From Acinetobacter sp. Ac_5812 (lineage in GTDB: Bacteria; Pseudomonadota; Gammaproteobacteria; Pseudomonadales; Moraxellaceae), in contig NZ_LXUK01000022.1 in the NCBI RefSeq assembly GCF_013072695.1, forward strand, positions 988,674 to 1,052,673: a stretch of 64,000 nucleotides of DNA, given 5' to 3'. A program made the translations under genes and the position numbers. Under the pieces are notes generated by a model. That model was not told where the DNA came from. It saw nothing but the letters and a program-made list of their open reading frames with translations, and did not search any database. Within the stretch, counting starts at the first letter, position 1, and each line of letters starts with the position of its first letter. This document shows, one piece after another, positions 45,235 to 54,808 of the stretch.

Positions 45235-47253
45235 ATGCTAGCATTTACACCGAATAAGCGTCTATTTTTTATCTCTCTCCTAAGCACCGTCGTGATGAGT
45301 GGCTGCCAAGTTGTCAGTATCAAACAACAAGCGCTCAATGTGACGATTGCCAACGAACGTAATAGCATTCTTACGCAAAAAAAACTCAGTGAAGCCAGCC
45401 TCAATGTCTTGTCGATGTCTGGTAAAGAGGCCAAAGTGTGTATGCAAACACCAAATGAGTGCATTGCAGATCTACACAAAATTCCGCAAATTCAGGATGA
45501 GCAACTTTTATCTACAGCAAGCGAACTCTATCTCTCAAAAGCGCTGAGTCTCTCTGACGCATCCGAATGCAAGATCAGCAAACTGACAAAACACAAACCT
45601 GAAGAAGAACAGAAAGCCATACAAAAGACATACGAGCAATGCTTAGATCAAGAGCTTGAAGCTTTAGATAAAAGCATCCGTTATAGCTATGCCTATTTGT
45701 TCAAAACGGCACGACAACCGCAAGAACGCATTTTTGATAACCGTCAGGTCCAGATTCGAGACTTTTACAACCAAGCTTTAACCAAATTGGTGAATGTGCA
45801 TAGTTTAAGAAATCCTTCTAAAACCATTAACCCTACCATTCAAATTGGTAAAAGCACCTATACAATAGACATTCAATCCTATCAACGCTTACAAAATATG
45901 AAGCTGGAGAAATTTATTTCCAGCTATAACATGAACTTTTCAGGCTTAAGAGCCATTAACCGCCGTGATGGTTTCGGTTCAGATTTCGTAGCAGTGTTTC
46001 CTTCAACAGATGCAGCCCATGGCGAAAATAAATATATTCTTGATCCGTTAAGTTATAGCTATCCCAATGGACTTAACCCTAATATTCATAAAGCACGTTA
46101 TTTAGCTGCAACCATTATTGCGCAACCCAAGAATGCAGCCGCAACTATTAATGATGTTTTAAATAATCCAAACTTTGAAGTAAAAGTCTATGACCCTTAT
46201 AGCGTAGAGAAAGTCAGTATTGCAGGTAAAGAATATTCGCTTGCAGCCAATTTCTCTGCACCTTATGGACTTTGGTTAGCTGAGAATAATTTAGGTGCAG
46301 CGGCTTATTTAACTTTAATTGATCGTGATCAGCATTTGACCATGCCACATCTCTATATGCTTGAACCGTATAATCCGAATAAGAAAGTGATTGTATTGGT
46401 TCATGGCCTTGCCAGCAGTCCAGAAGCATGGATTGCAGTGACCAATGATATTATGGGTGATGCGGTCCTACGTGAGCATTATCAAGTCTGGCAAGTGTTT
46501 TACTCCACCAATATGCCGATTCTGGAAAGTCGCTTCCAGATTTACGCACTGTTAAAACAAGCTTTTGGCTCTTTAAATAATAAAGATGCAGCAGCCCAAG
46601 ATGCGGTTTTAATTGGACATAGTATGGGAGGCATTATCAGTCGACTCTTAGTAAGCAATGCTGATATTTCCAAACAGGCGCTCACCATGATGAGTAGCCG
46701 TCAACAAACGCGTTTACGCAAGCATCCTGTGATAGGTGAACGACTCAAAATGCAGCCCATTACTAATTTTGATCGTGCCATTTTCTTAGCTGCTCCACAT
46801 AAAGGAACTGACTTTGCCGATCGTTGGTTTACACTGGCAGCACGTAAAATCATCAAACTCCCTGCAACCTTCTTGACCACTTTGGCAGATACACTCACCA
46901 GTGATGATATGGATTTAAAAGAATTCGTTAAAACCCTGACCAATGATGTAATTCAAAATGGGCCAAGTGATTTGAGTAAAAAATCCAAATTTATGGAATT
47001 AACCGCCTCTATTCCACCAGAAAATGGACTGGTTTTTCACTCAATTATGGGCAACATTACCAAGAGTGATGATCCAAATGTCATTACAGACGGGATTGTT
47101 CCTTATAAGAGTGCGCATTTAGATGGTGCTGTTTCCGAGAAGATTTTCACGGGCGGCCATTCAATTCAAGAGACCCCAGAAGCAGTTCTAGAATTACGTC
47201 GTATCTTGCGTGAACACCTTGTCGATCACGGTTTATATAAACCGAAGAACTAA
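45235..47253 (+). CDS. Large lipoprotein with C-terminal alpha/beta hydrolase domain
   Basis: 672 residues. The N-terminal signal ends in the lipobox VVMSGCQVV. Residues 25-380 are an unrecognised helical and beta region. The hydrolase begins near 383 with KKVIVLVHGLASSPEAW (oxyanion region), and the nucleophile elbow is LIGHSMGGIISRLL (Ser near 463). The probable catalytic His is in IFTGGHSIQETPEAVLEL. It is likely an envelope-anchored esterase, lipase or thioesterase. No ribosome site is obvious. Ends at a strong terminator. Confidence 0.88.
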   Translation: MLAFTPNKRLFFISLLSTVVMSGCQVVSIKQQALNVTIANERNSILTQKKLSEASLNVLSMSGKEAKVCMQTPNECIADLHKIPQIQDEQLLSTASELYLSKALSLSDASECKISKLTKHKPEEEQKAIQKTYEQCLDQELEALDKSIRYSYAYLFKTARQPQERIFDNRQVQIRDFYNQALTKLVNVHSLRNPSKTINPTIQIGKSTYTIDIQSYQRLQNMKLEKFISSYNMNFSGLRAINRRDGFGSDFVAVFPSTDAAHGENKYILDPLSYSYPNGLNPNIHKARYLAATIIAQPKNAAATINDVLNNPNFEVKVYDPYSVEKVSIAGKEYSLAANFSAPYGLWLAENNLGAAAYLTLIDRDQHLTMPHLYMLEPYNPNKKVIVLVHGLASSPEAWIAVTNDIMGDAVLREHYQVWQVFYSTNMPILESRFQIYALLKQAFGSLNNKDAAAQDAVLIGHSMGGIISRLLVSNADISKQALTMMSSRQQTRLRKHPVIGERLKMQPITNFDRAIFLAAPHKGTDFADRWFTLAARKIIKLPATFLTTLADTLTSDDMDLKEFVKTLTNDVIQNGPSDLSKKSKFMELTASIPPENGLVFHSIMGNITKSDDPNVITDGIVPYKSAHLDGAVSEKIFTGGHSIQETPEAVLELRRILREHLVDHGLYKPKN

Positions 47254-47260
47254 ACGCAAT

Positions 47261-47293
47261 AAAAAAGCCCCAAATAATTGGGGCTTTTTTTAA
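47261..47293. terminator. Bidirectional terminator before ahpF
   Basis: aaaaaagcccc / ggggctttttt stem with caaataatt-type loop, between convergent genes, T runs on both strands. Confidence 0.92.
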
Positions 47294-47301
47294 GCGATTA
47301 C

Positions 47302-48867
47302 TTACATACCAGAACGAATCATATAATCAAAGGCAGACAGCGATGCTTTCGCGCCTTCACCTGTGGCAATGATGATTTGCTTGTACGGCACTGTGGTACA
47401 GTCACCTGCGGCAAATACACCTTTGACATTGGTTTCGTTGCGATCATTAATCACAATCTCTCCACGGTTACTCAATTTAACCGCACTGTTCTTCAAGAAA
47501 TCCGTGTTTGGTAATAAACCAATTTGTACAAAGATCCCTGCAAGCTCGACTGTGTGTTCAACCTCAGTGGCACGATCTTTATATTTCAATGCCGTTACTT
47601 GTGAACCATCACCCACCACTTCAGTACTGAGTGCATTTAAGATCACAGTGGTATTTGGCAAGCTATATAACTTGTCCTGCAATACTTGGTCTGCACGAAG
47701 TTTGGTATCAAACTCAACCAAAGTCACATGCTCAACAATGCCTGCAAGGTCAATGGCTGCTTCGACACCCGAGTTACCACCACCAATCACGGCAACACGT
47801 TTGCCTTTGAATAATGGACCATCACAGTGTGGGCAGTACGCAACACCACGAGTACGGTATTCAGCTTCGCCCGGTACATTCATTTCTCTCCAACGAGCAC
47901 CTGTAGACAGGATAATGGTTTTCGATTCAAGCTTGGCACCATTTTCCAATACCACTTCAACCAGACCATTGGCCGTTTGATCTGCACCGGTGATCTTGCT
48001 GACACGTTGCAAGTTCATGATGTCCACACCGTACTCACGGACATGTGCTTCCATGTCTTGGGCGAACTGAGGACCTACCGTTTTTTGAACCGTGGTAAAG
48101 TTCTCAATGTCCATGGTATCCATTACCTGACCGCCAAAACGTTCAGCCACGATACCCGTTTTGATGCCTTTACGTGCAGCATAGATTGCTGCAGTACCAC
48201 CCGCAGGACCACCACCAATCACCAACACATCAAATGCATCTTTGGCGTTGATTGCGGCGGCATCTTTCTCAGCTGAATTACTATCCAGTTTCGCTACAAT
48301 TTCTTCCAAAGTCATACGACCTTGACCAATATGCTGGTTGTCTTGGAATACCATCGGTACAGCCAAGATTTTGCGTTCTTCGACTTCGTCTTGGAAGAAA
48401 GCACCATCTATCATGGTTGCTGTGGTATTTGGATTGTTGATCGCAATCAAGTTTAAAGCTTGAACCACATCTGGACAGTTATGGCAACTGAGCGAGACAA
48501 ATACATCAAAGTTCGCTGTTAAGTTTAAGCCTTTGATCTGAGTGAGTACTTCATCAGATACTTTAGGCGCATAACCAGACACTTGTAACAATGCCAAGAT
48601 CAAAGACGTAAACTCATGTCCCATCGGTAAGCCAGCAAAGAACACACGTGGTTGTTCACCTACTTTGGCCACACCAAAACTAGGACGGCGAGCGTTTGAA
48701 CCGTCAAAACGCGCCGTAACTTGGTCAGAAAGTTCAGCAATTTCCGTCACGAGTTCTTTAATTTTTTCTGCTTTGTCCGAGTCATCTAAAGCAGCAACCA
48801 ACTCGATTGGACTTTCTAAACGTTCTAAGTAAGCTTTTAATTGAGTTTTAATATTTTGATCTAACAT
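47302..48867 (-). CDS. ahpF: Alkyl hydroperoxide reductase subunit F
   Basis: 521 residues from the ATG at 48867 with ggaga eight bases upstream (E. coli AhpF is also 521). The N-terminal tandem thioredoxin-like domain has VSLSCHNCPDVVQAL with the CxxC. The flavoprotein part has the FAD motif VIGGGPAGGTAAIYAARKG, the redox pair in YCPHCDGPLF, the NAD site VIGGGNSGVEAAIDLAG, and GVFAAGDCTTVPYKQI near the C-terminus. It uses NADH to reduce AhpC. No ahpC is adjacent in this window. Confidence 0.96.
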   Translation of the reverse strand: MLDQNIKTQLKAYLERLESPIELVAALDDSDKAEKIKELVTEIAELSDQVTARFDGSNARRPSFGVAKVGEQPRVFFAGLPMGHEFTSLILALLQVSGYAPKVSDEVLTQIKGLNLTANFDVFVSLSCHNCPDVVQALNLIAINNPNTTATMIDGAFFQDEVEERKILAVPMVFQDNQHIGQGRMTLEEIVAKLDSNSAEKDAAAINAKDAFDVLVIGGGPAGGTAAIYAARKGIKTGIVAERFGGQVMDTMDIENFTTVQKTVGPQFAQDMEAHVREYGVDIMNLQRVSKITGADQTANGLVEVVLENGAKLESKTIILSTGARWREMNVPGEAEYRTRGVAYCPHCDGPLFKGKRVAVIGGGNSGVEAAIDLAGIVEHVTLVEFDTKLRADQVLQDKLYSLPNTTVILNALSTEVVGDGSQVTALKYKDRATEVEHTVELAGIFVQIGLLPNTDFLKNSAVKLSNRGEIVINDRNETNVKGVFAAGDCTTVPYKQIIIATGEGAKASLSAFDYMIRSGM

Positions 48868-48994
48868 GTATTTCTCCAAAGGCTAAGGCTTTTAAATCAG
48901 CTAAATTCATTCAATGGGGCTATCGTACTCAAAAGTATAGAATAGGTAAAACAGTATGTTTTTATTATTTTAATCGGATAAACCGAACTTAAAA

Positions 48995-49927
48995 TTAAGA
49001 GACATCCAGTTTCTGGCTAATCCGCACACGACGATTTTTCAAATGTTTAGCGAGTACATATAAAATTGTGCTTAAAGCAACAGCCAATACAATCAAGCCC
49101 CATAAAATTACATTCACAATCTGAGAAATACGTTCGGCTTGTTGTGCTCGCAGATCTAAAGGCTGCGTGATTGAAGTGATACTCTTACCATATAGTTGTT
49201 GCTGCATGACCCACAGCTGTTCAGGTTTAAAGTCATACGCTTTAAATTGAGCTGGGTTGGTTTTTTCTGCACTAATTAATTGATTCACGTAGATATTAGC
49301 AGTCTTGCGATCCAGAGGTTGATGCAATAAAGCCACTTGAGCCAAGACATAGGCTTTTTCAGTCGAAGAAATATTGGCCTGCTGTAAATCTTGAGCAATC
49401 TGACTTTCAACAATATTGTTTTGATAGCTCATCCATTGTTGATAAGCCTGCTTAGTTTCATCTTTCCAGTCATACTGGACGTAGGTCAGACCTGACCAAA
49501 GCAAAATAAACGAAATCACCCACGCCAGAATACGTTGTGTCCATGCCTGAAAACGTTGCTGAAAAAGTTTAAATTTCTTCGCCCAGCTGACCAGTAAAAA
49601 AGCACCAATAAATGAGACAAAGAGTTTAAGAAACAACCAGCCAAACCATGATAATAAATTAAAAAGATAATCAACAGGTTGCTTAAAAGGAACAAGATCC
49701 TGCACATGATAAGGCAAATCTAAAGCCTGTACATGTACAGAAAGATCAAAAAAACGATAGATAAATTCTGTTTGCAAAAACAGACCAGCGATTGTAACAA
49801 CGACCAATGTACTGGTCAGAAAAAACCAGATCATTAAATTGCGTTGACGTTTTTTTAACACATCTAAACGCTGGTCAATCGGTTGTACACTAAAATCGTC
49901 TATGGGTGACAATGATCTTTCCTTCAA
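48995..49927 (-). CDS. Membrane protein of the TelA-type cluster
   Basis: 310 residues. Membrane helices lie at about 30-50, 90-115, 132-150 and 270-290. The central stretch (about 155-265) is soluble and glutamine-rich, with helices such as QAYQQWMSYQNNIVESQIAQ. The last helix is followed by KHLKNRRVRISQKLD. No family recognised. It is the last of three same-strand genes (51853 to 48995) with 9-13 base gaps, so it probably works with the two TelA-like proteins, perhaps as their membrane partner. Confidence 0.82.
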   Translation of the reverse strand: MKERSLSPIDDFSVQPIDQRLDVLKKRQRNLMIWFFLTSTLVVVTIAGLFLQTEFIYRFFDLSVHVQALDLPYHVQDLVPFKQPVDYLFNLLSWFGWLFLKLFVSFIGAFLLVSWAKKFKLFQQRFQAWTQRILAWVISFILLWSGLTYVQYDWKDETKQAYQQWMSYQNNIVESQIAQDLQQANISSTEKAYVLAQVALLHQPLDRKTANIYVNQLISAEKTNPAQFKAYDFKPEQLWVMQQQLYGKSITSITQPLDLRAQQAERISQIVNVILWGLIVLAVALSTILYVLAKHLKNRRVRISQKLDVS

Positions 49928-49939
49928 AAATTAGCAGTA

Positions 49940-51067
49940 TCAAGATTTAGGTGGTTGGCTATTCTCAAGCACCAAATGATTCAAACTCTCTTGCAAAGCA
50001 CGTAAACGGGTTGTTGCTTCGGCACGCTTTTGCATCCCTTCTTTCTGAATCTGAATCACATCATTTACTGTTTTAATGAGGGTGTTTTGTACATGTTCAA
50101 GGGTTTCAACATCAATCACGGAACGCTGATTGGCTTTAGCTGTATCAACTGAGTTTTGATGCAACAACTCAGCATTACGACGTAATAATTCATTGGTGGT
50201 ATCATCAATGGCCTTGGCAAGCTGAACACTATTCTTTTGTTCTTGCAGCGAAATTGCCAAGCTAATTTGATTCTTCCAAGCTGGTAATGTGATGTTTTTT
50301 ATCGCATAAAACTTATCCACCAACATTAAATTATTCGACTGGATAATCCGAATCATCGGCAAAGTCTGCATCGCAGATTGTTGTAAAACCTGCAAATCAC
50401 TCACTCGTTTTTCAAGGTTATTGGCTAAGTGGTTCAGATCATAAATCTGTTGAGTAGTCTGTTGATCTTGTTCCTGACTTGTCAGAGCTGTGATTTGCTG
50501 TTGAATATCCTGCTGCTTCAACTGACCCCCAGCAATATAAACCCCTAATTGCTTATATTCATCTTGAACCGCATCAAACATTTTATCCAACGTCCCAACC
50601 CGTGCTTTCAAGCCAGATTGTGAGCTTTCAATTTCTTTCACCAACACATCAATCTGCTCTTTGGTGGTATTAAAATGCTGATCAAAATTTTGCTTGGCAC
50701 CCTTAAACTTGCTCAGCAACCCCCCCAAAAAACCAGAACTTTTAGACTTATTTAAAATACTTGACGTATTTAACTGCTGAGCAACTTGCACCACTTCATT
50801 GAGTTTTTGTCCAGTTGCATCAAGGTCTTTGTTCTGTACCAGATTCAATAATTCATCAGTATAGGTTGAGGTTTTATTGGCAATATTTTTCCCATATTCT
50901 GCAACAGCAGTGGTACTGATATCAGCCAGTTCTTTATGCGCATCCATCACTTCAGCAAAATCTTGAGGCTGTAGACCTAAGTCTTTTAAGTTCAACTGCT
51001 CAAAACGCTGCTCTGGCTTAATTTCAAGCTCATGAGATACCTTACTCAGCTCTGAATCTGACATCAT
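49940..51067 (-). CDS. TelA family toxic anion resistance protein
   Basis: 375 residues, predicted cytoplasmic and highly helical. TelA landmarks: FKGAKQNFDQHFNTTKEQID, LKARVGTLDKMFDAVQDEYK, and the conserved LVDKFYAIKNITLPAWKNQI followed by a long coiled coil with TLIKTVNDVIQIQKEG near the end. TelA members are linked to tellurite, colicin and antibiotic or lipid-II stress tolerance, but the mechanism is unresolved. It sits between a shorter TelA-like protein and a membrane protein. Confidence 0.92.
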   Translation of the reverse strand: MMSDSELSKVSHELEIKPEQRFEQLNLKDLGLQPQDFAEVMDAHKELADISTTAVAEYGKNIANKTSTYTDELLNLVQNKDLDATGQKLNEVVQVAQQLNTSSILNKSKSSGFLGGLLSKFKGAKQNFDQHFNTTKEQIDVLVKEIESSQSGLKARVGTLDKMFDAVQDEYKQLGVYIAGGQLKQQDIQQQITALTSQEQDQQTTQQIYDLNHLANNLEKRVSDLQVLQQSAMQTLPMIRIIQSNNLMLVDKFYAIKNITLPAWKNQISLAISLQEQKNSVQLAKAIDDTTNELLRRNAELLHQNSVDTAKANQRSVIDVETLEHVQNTLIKTVNDVIQIQKEGMQKRAEATTRLRALQESLNHLVLENSQPPKS

Positions 51068-51076
51068 ATTTCCCTC

Positions 51077-51853
51077 TTATTTCTGTAATGATTTTTTCAA
51101 ATTTTGGATTAAATCTTCGCGGCTTTTATCCAACCGTTCAATCGTCGCAGTCGAATTGGATTCCCGACTTTGCTTTAAATGATATTGCCATGCTGGAATC
51201 AACACCTGTTGGGCCTCTTTAAAACGATCAAGCAAGCTAAAAGATAAATGCTGTGAAAGCTGCATCTGTTTAATTGCAATATCATTACTGGTCTGTAAGG
51301 TTTGTAAAGTATTTACCTTTTTAGATAAACGCTCCACAAAATGATCCAGCACTTGCTGCTTACTAAACTGAGGATACTCAATCAAGAATTGATCGGCTGC
51401 CTGAATATAAGCAGCCATCTGCTCTCTTAAACCCAATACCTGCTGTAGACGCGATTGTGATTTTTGGATTTCGATCTGCAAACGTTGACTCAAATAATTC
51501 GCTTCATTAATCAAACGATCTAAATCTTTAACATATTTCACTTGCCCAGCATCATATTCAATATCAATGCCCAACCACCTTTGCAGTGCATTAAAACGGC
51601 GTGTGCCTAAAAATTTTTTGGATAAAGACAACTGCTGAATAATTTGAGTGATCACTTCGCTGAGCTGCTGATTCAACTTAGGATCGCCCCCATTCAGCAA
51701 GACACTTTGTGCTTGAACCAAATGATCTGCATAATGACTTAAACGATGCGGATCGTTCAATAAAGGTAATAAATCATTACGCTTGATCGCTAAAATATGC
51801 TCTTGATTTGATTCAATTTGCGATAAGGGTGTTAAGTCGAGCGGTATCGTCAT
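51077..51853 (-). CDS. Short TelA-like protein
   Basis: 258 residues, helical and glutamine-rich with no signal or membrane segment. It shares the TelA core in reduced form: FSLLDRFKEAQQVLIPAWQY matches MLVDKFYAIKNITLPAWKNQ of the neighbour, and FLGTRRFNALQRWLG corresponds to the region before the coiled coil. It lacks the long C-terminal coiled coil of full-length TelA. The first gene of the three-gene set; perhaps a regulatory or hetero-oligomer partner. The similarity is seen by eye and moderate. Confidence 0.78.
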   Translation of the reverse strand: MTIPLDLTPLSQIESNQEHILAIKRNDLLPLLNDPHRLSHYADHLVQAQSVLLNGGDPKLNQQLSEVITQIIQQLSLSKKFLGTRRFNALQRWLGIDIEYDAGQVKYVKDLDRLINEANYLSQRLQIEIQKSQSRLQQVLGLREQMAAYIQAADQFLIEYPQFSKQQVLDHFVERLSKKVNTLQTLQTSNDIAIKQMQLSQHLSFSLLDRFKEAQQVLIPAWQYHLKQSRESNSTATIERLDKSREDLIQNLKKSLQK

Positions 51854-51972
51854 AAAAGTAAGAAACAGTCAGAACAAATGAATTTGAACAGATTTAGTTT
51901 TAGCATGTTCTTACTATTTCGCATACTTAAATGTTGTTATGATTTTTAAAATATAGTGTCGCTTTAGTGACT

Positions 51973-52007
51973 AAAAACCCTCTAAATTACAATCAATAAA
52001 GAGGGTT
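51973..52007 (-). terminator. Terminator of the DUF6091-type gene
   Basis: aaccctct (51976-51983) / agagggtt (52000-52007), followed on the minus strand by a T run; it lies just after the stop of the gene at 52026. Confidence 0.72.
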
Positions 52008-52025
52008 CATCAATCAAATCATGCG

Positions 52026-53018
52026 TTACTCATCATTGAGAGCACATTCAAAGTTATTTGGATTTTGTTTGCAGCGAACTTTTTTCAAGAAGTTCATCAT
52101 TTTCGGATCATAAATTCCTGCTTTAGTGAGTGAGATACGTGCTTCACGCATCATCTTCATATAGTTGACTTGTTCTTCAGGTGGAATAATCATCCAATAT
52201 TTGGTTGGAATTTCTTTTTCGTATTTTGAAATTATATTAAAAGTACGACCCAGTTGCCCCGCTACCCATTCACGCGATTTCTGCCCAAACCCATCTGGAA
52301 ATTTATCCTTTCGAATAATGAAGTTTGCCGAAATTTGCGTCAGTGGAAATTTGACAATTCCACCTTTATCACCGAGCCCCTTATAAAGCTCAAAAGGCTT
52401 ATAGGCAACAATTGGCGCAGGAACAATATCAATTTGATGATTATTAAATTTTGCCCCTGCATTGGTCACATCAACTGAAACAGCTTGTGCACCAATTTGT
52501 GCAACCAATTTCGGTTGAGCTTCATCATAAGCAAATACACCAACTTTCTTACCTGCAGCCTTAGCCAAAGTATTTATATTACGATCAGCAACAAACAAAT
52601 ACGCAGGACCAATCGTTCCAAGACCCGCAATTTCATAAGGGCCATTGATCATACTTTTTGCCGCTTGAGGCTTAGAGAGCAATTGATAAGCAAGAATTGC
52701 CGTTTTCAAATCAGTTAAAGCGCCAACAGCATCAAGTGAACCGACATATTTATTGAATTGTCGACCACGCAATCCACTGATAATTGCACCATCACATTGC
52801 CCTACTTTTAAATCTTCAGCTGCAACACGCTCATCGACATAGGCACGCAAATCAATCTCGGCGCCCCACTTTTTTGCTTCTAATGCATAATCTTTTGCCA
52901 GTGCAAATGCATCACCCGATTTACCAACTGGATCAAATACACAAACCGTTTGCTTCGCCTGCGTTGTTACAGCGAATCCGAATAATGCCAAAGCAATTAA
53001 ACTATTTTTAATTATCAT
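52026..53018 (-). CDS. Putative exported solute-binding protein (DUF6091 type)
   Basis: 330 residues from the ATG at 53018, which has a purine-rich site (ggaagaaagag); an upstream start at 53054 would add 12 residues. The signal peptide ends near TTQA, then KQTVCVFDPVGKSGDAFALA. The two-lobe, periplasmic-binding-like order is visible: QCDGAIISGLRGRQFNKYVG, GPAYLFVADRNINTLAKAAG, IVPAPIVAYKPFELYKGLGD. The four cysteines (VCVFDP, GQCDG, RCKQN, FECAL) may pair. A ligand is not known; the gene stands alone. Confidence 0.82.
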   Translation of the reverse strand: MIIKNSLIALALFGFAVTTQAKQTVCVFDPVGKSGDAFALAKDYALEAKKWGAEIDLRAYVDERVAAEDLKVGQCDGAIISGLRGRQFNKYVGSLDAVGALTDLKTAILAYQLLSKPQAAKSMINGPYEIAGLGTIGPAYLFVADRNINTLAKAAGKKVGVFAYDEAQPKLVAQIGAQAVSVDVTNAGAKFNNHQIDIVPAPIVAYKPFELYKGLGDKGGIVKFPLTQISANFIIRKDKFPDGFGQKSREWVAGQLGRTFNIISKYEKEIPTKYWMIIPPEEQVNYMKMMREARISLTKAGIYDPKMMNFLKKVRCKQNPNNFECALNDE

Positions 53019-53215
53019 CTCTTTCTTCCCGATAAGATTTATTCCTTTTATCACAACCGATTCGTGGTGATTATCCTATGACGAGATTTGCTTTTTTCAT
53101 GTATTTGCAGTCAATCAACTTTTAAAGGCATTTACTTAAAGGATTTTCAATAGAAGATAATTTTCACTTAAAGACAATATGAATCCTATCTAGGTGAAAA
53201 TTACGCCAGTCGTTC

Positions 53216-53641
53216 TTATTCATCTTTCTGTTGCGGTGGTAGCGCATAAGTCCCAATCACATGCGCAACAGGTTCTTCATCATCCAGCGAATATAGCCAG
53301 ACTTCTCCTGTGACCAAGGTTTTACCCACTTTAATCAATTTACATACTGCGCGAATATCTCGATTGCCATTTGGTTTACGAAAGAAATTGATGGTCATAT
53401 TGGTGGTCACTGCCATCGCAACCAAACCTAAATGTCCCATGATGGCAATATAAAGCACATAGTCAGCAATCAGCATTAATGTTGGACCAGAGACTGTTTG
53501 ACCAGGACGTAAATCCCTTGCATCGACACGGTACAATAGCTGTGCACCTTTTGGGGTAATGTCTTCAATCACACTTTTCTTGAGCGCCTGTGGAAATTCT
53601 TGCGCCAAGAATCCCATGATTTCCTCTTTCGTAGCCGCCAT
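53216..53641 (-). CDS. Hotdog-fold thioesterase (PaaI-like)
   Basis: 141 residues, hotdog fold. LRPGQTVSGPTLMLIADYVL holds the helix with the usual acidic residue (D), and TTNMTINFFRKPNGNRDIRA and LVTGEVWLYSLDDEEPVAHV form the beta sheet. It probably hydrolyses an acyl-CoA. Next to a fatty-acid desaturase and a PaaX-like regulator, which suggests acyl-chain metabolism. Start supported by a reasonable purine-rich leader. Confidence 0.87.
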   Translation of the reverse strand: MAATKEEIMGFLAQEFPQALKKSVIEDITPKGAQLLYRVDARDLRPGQTVSGPTLMLIADYVLYIAIMGHLGLVAMAVTTNMTINFFRKPNGNRDIRAVCKLIKVGKTLVTGEVWLYSLDDEEPVAHVIGTYALPPQQKDE

Positions 53642-53705
53642 GCATCACTCCAATTGTTTATGTTATAGCTCTTCAGGTTTATAACTAAAATCCAAAATTC
53701 ATTGT

Positions 53706-54689
53706 TTAATCTGCTTTATCTGATAGTTCATTCAATACTTGCCAATACGTCGGTGGCGCAGCTACATGACCACGTTCTCGTAGCATCTGGTGCATTCTTG
53801 GTAGTTTAAAATAAGGGACCGCGGCCATCAAATGATGTTCTTTATGATAGTTGACATTGATCGGTGCAACCAAAGCTCGCGCTAAATAACCTGCTTTGGT
53901 GGTCCGAGTATTGGTCAACGCGCTATTGCTAGTCTCCATTCCTGCATGCTCCGCCATTGAACGGACTCTGAGGAATAAAGGAAATGGGGTCAAATAAGCC
54001 ACAACCCATAGTACATAAAGTTTAGGATGCCCCGCTGCCCATAAAGCTGAAAATAGAGCAGCGTTAGTTGCAATTGCACCGCCACTATTTTTTAGGAAGG
54101 CTTTGGGATAATCACTCCAGTGTTTGCCTTCCTGAGAAATCCAGCGACGATCATTTGATACCGTCCACTCCATTTTCTCAATATCCATCAACACCCGACC
54201 AACTGCAAACTTAAATCCAGTTACACCCGATAAGTCGCGCATAAACTTACGCATTAACGATTTTTTCGAGGTTGGAAAACCAGCCACTAGCGATAAATCA
54301 GGATCATCGACGGTAGAGGTTTTACTATGATGACGCATATGATGAGCACGATATTTATGTAGATCATTCCAAATCGGACGCGCACACAACCAATCCGTCA
54401 AGGTATCATTCAACCATTTGGTTTTAAATAAACTTTGATGGGAAGCATCATGCATGATAATTGCGAGTGCCAGCTGGCGACCTGCCAAAATGACTAAGGC
54501 AGCAATACACATAAGTAATTTACCCCAAGCAGGTAAATACTCCCAAGAACTGGCCACAGCTGCAAAAGTTCCACCAATGACTGCCCATGTCGAAAGTACA
54601 GCCCAACTGCCATGAGCATCAGATTTTGCAGTTAACTCGGTAATTTCTTCTCGTGAGAATAAATCACTAATCGCTACACGTGTATTCAT
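53706..54689 (-). CDS. Membrane fatty acid desaturase
   Basis: 327 residues with about four to five membrane segments and the three histidine boxes of acyl-lipid/acyl-CoA desaturases: HDASHQSLF, HRAHHMRHH and YHKEHHLMA. These bind the di-iron centre. It introduces a double bond into a fatty acyl chain, probably to adjust membrane fluidity; regiospecificity is not readable. It shares a strand with the downstream thioesterase (64-base gap) and the upstream PaaX-like regulator. Confidence 0.92.
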   Translation of the reverse strand: MNTRVAISDLFSREEITELTAKSDAHGSWAVLSTWAVIGGTFAAVASSWEYLPAWGKLLMCIAALVILAGRQLALAIIMHDASHQSLFKTKWLNDTLTDWLCARPIWNDLHKYRAHHMRHHSKTSTVDDPDLSLVAGFPTSKKSLMRKFMRDLSGVTGFKFAVGRVLMDIEKMEWTVSNDRRWISQEGKHWSDYPKAFLKNSGGAIATNAALFSALWAAGHPKLYVLWVVAYLTPFPLFLRVRSMAEHAGMETSNSALTNTRTTKAGYLARALVAPINVNYHKEHHLMAAVPYFKLPRMHQMLRERGHVAAPPTYWQVLNELSDKAD

Positions 54690-54808
54690 ATCCCTATCCT
54701 GTATTTGTTTTATTTTAAAACTACAAAATTTATATTTTTATTTTAAATTAAGTAATATTTCTGTCAATAAATTAAAATTTAAATTATTGTAATATTTGTA
54801 ATGAACAT

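Noticed and set aside
48915..48946. Possible OxyR-type site upstream of ahpF (ctat...atag)
   Set aside because: The spacing of 13 bases does not match the OxyR pattern of 7-base gaps.
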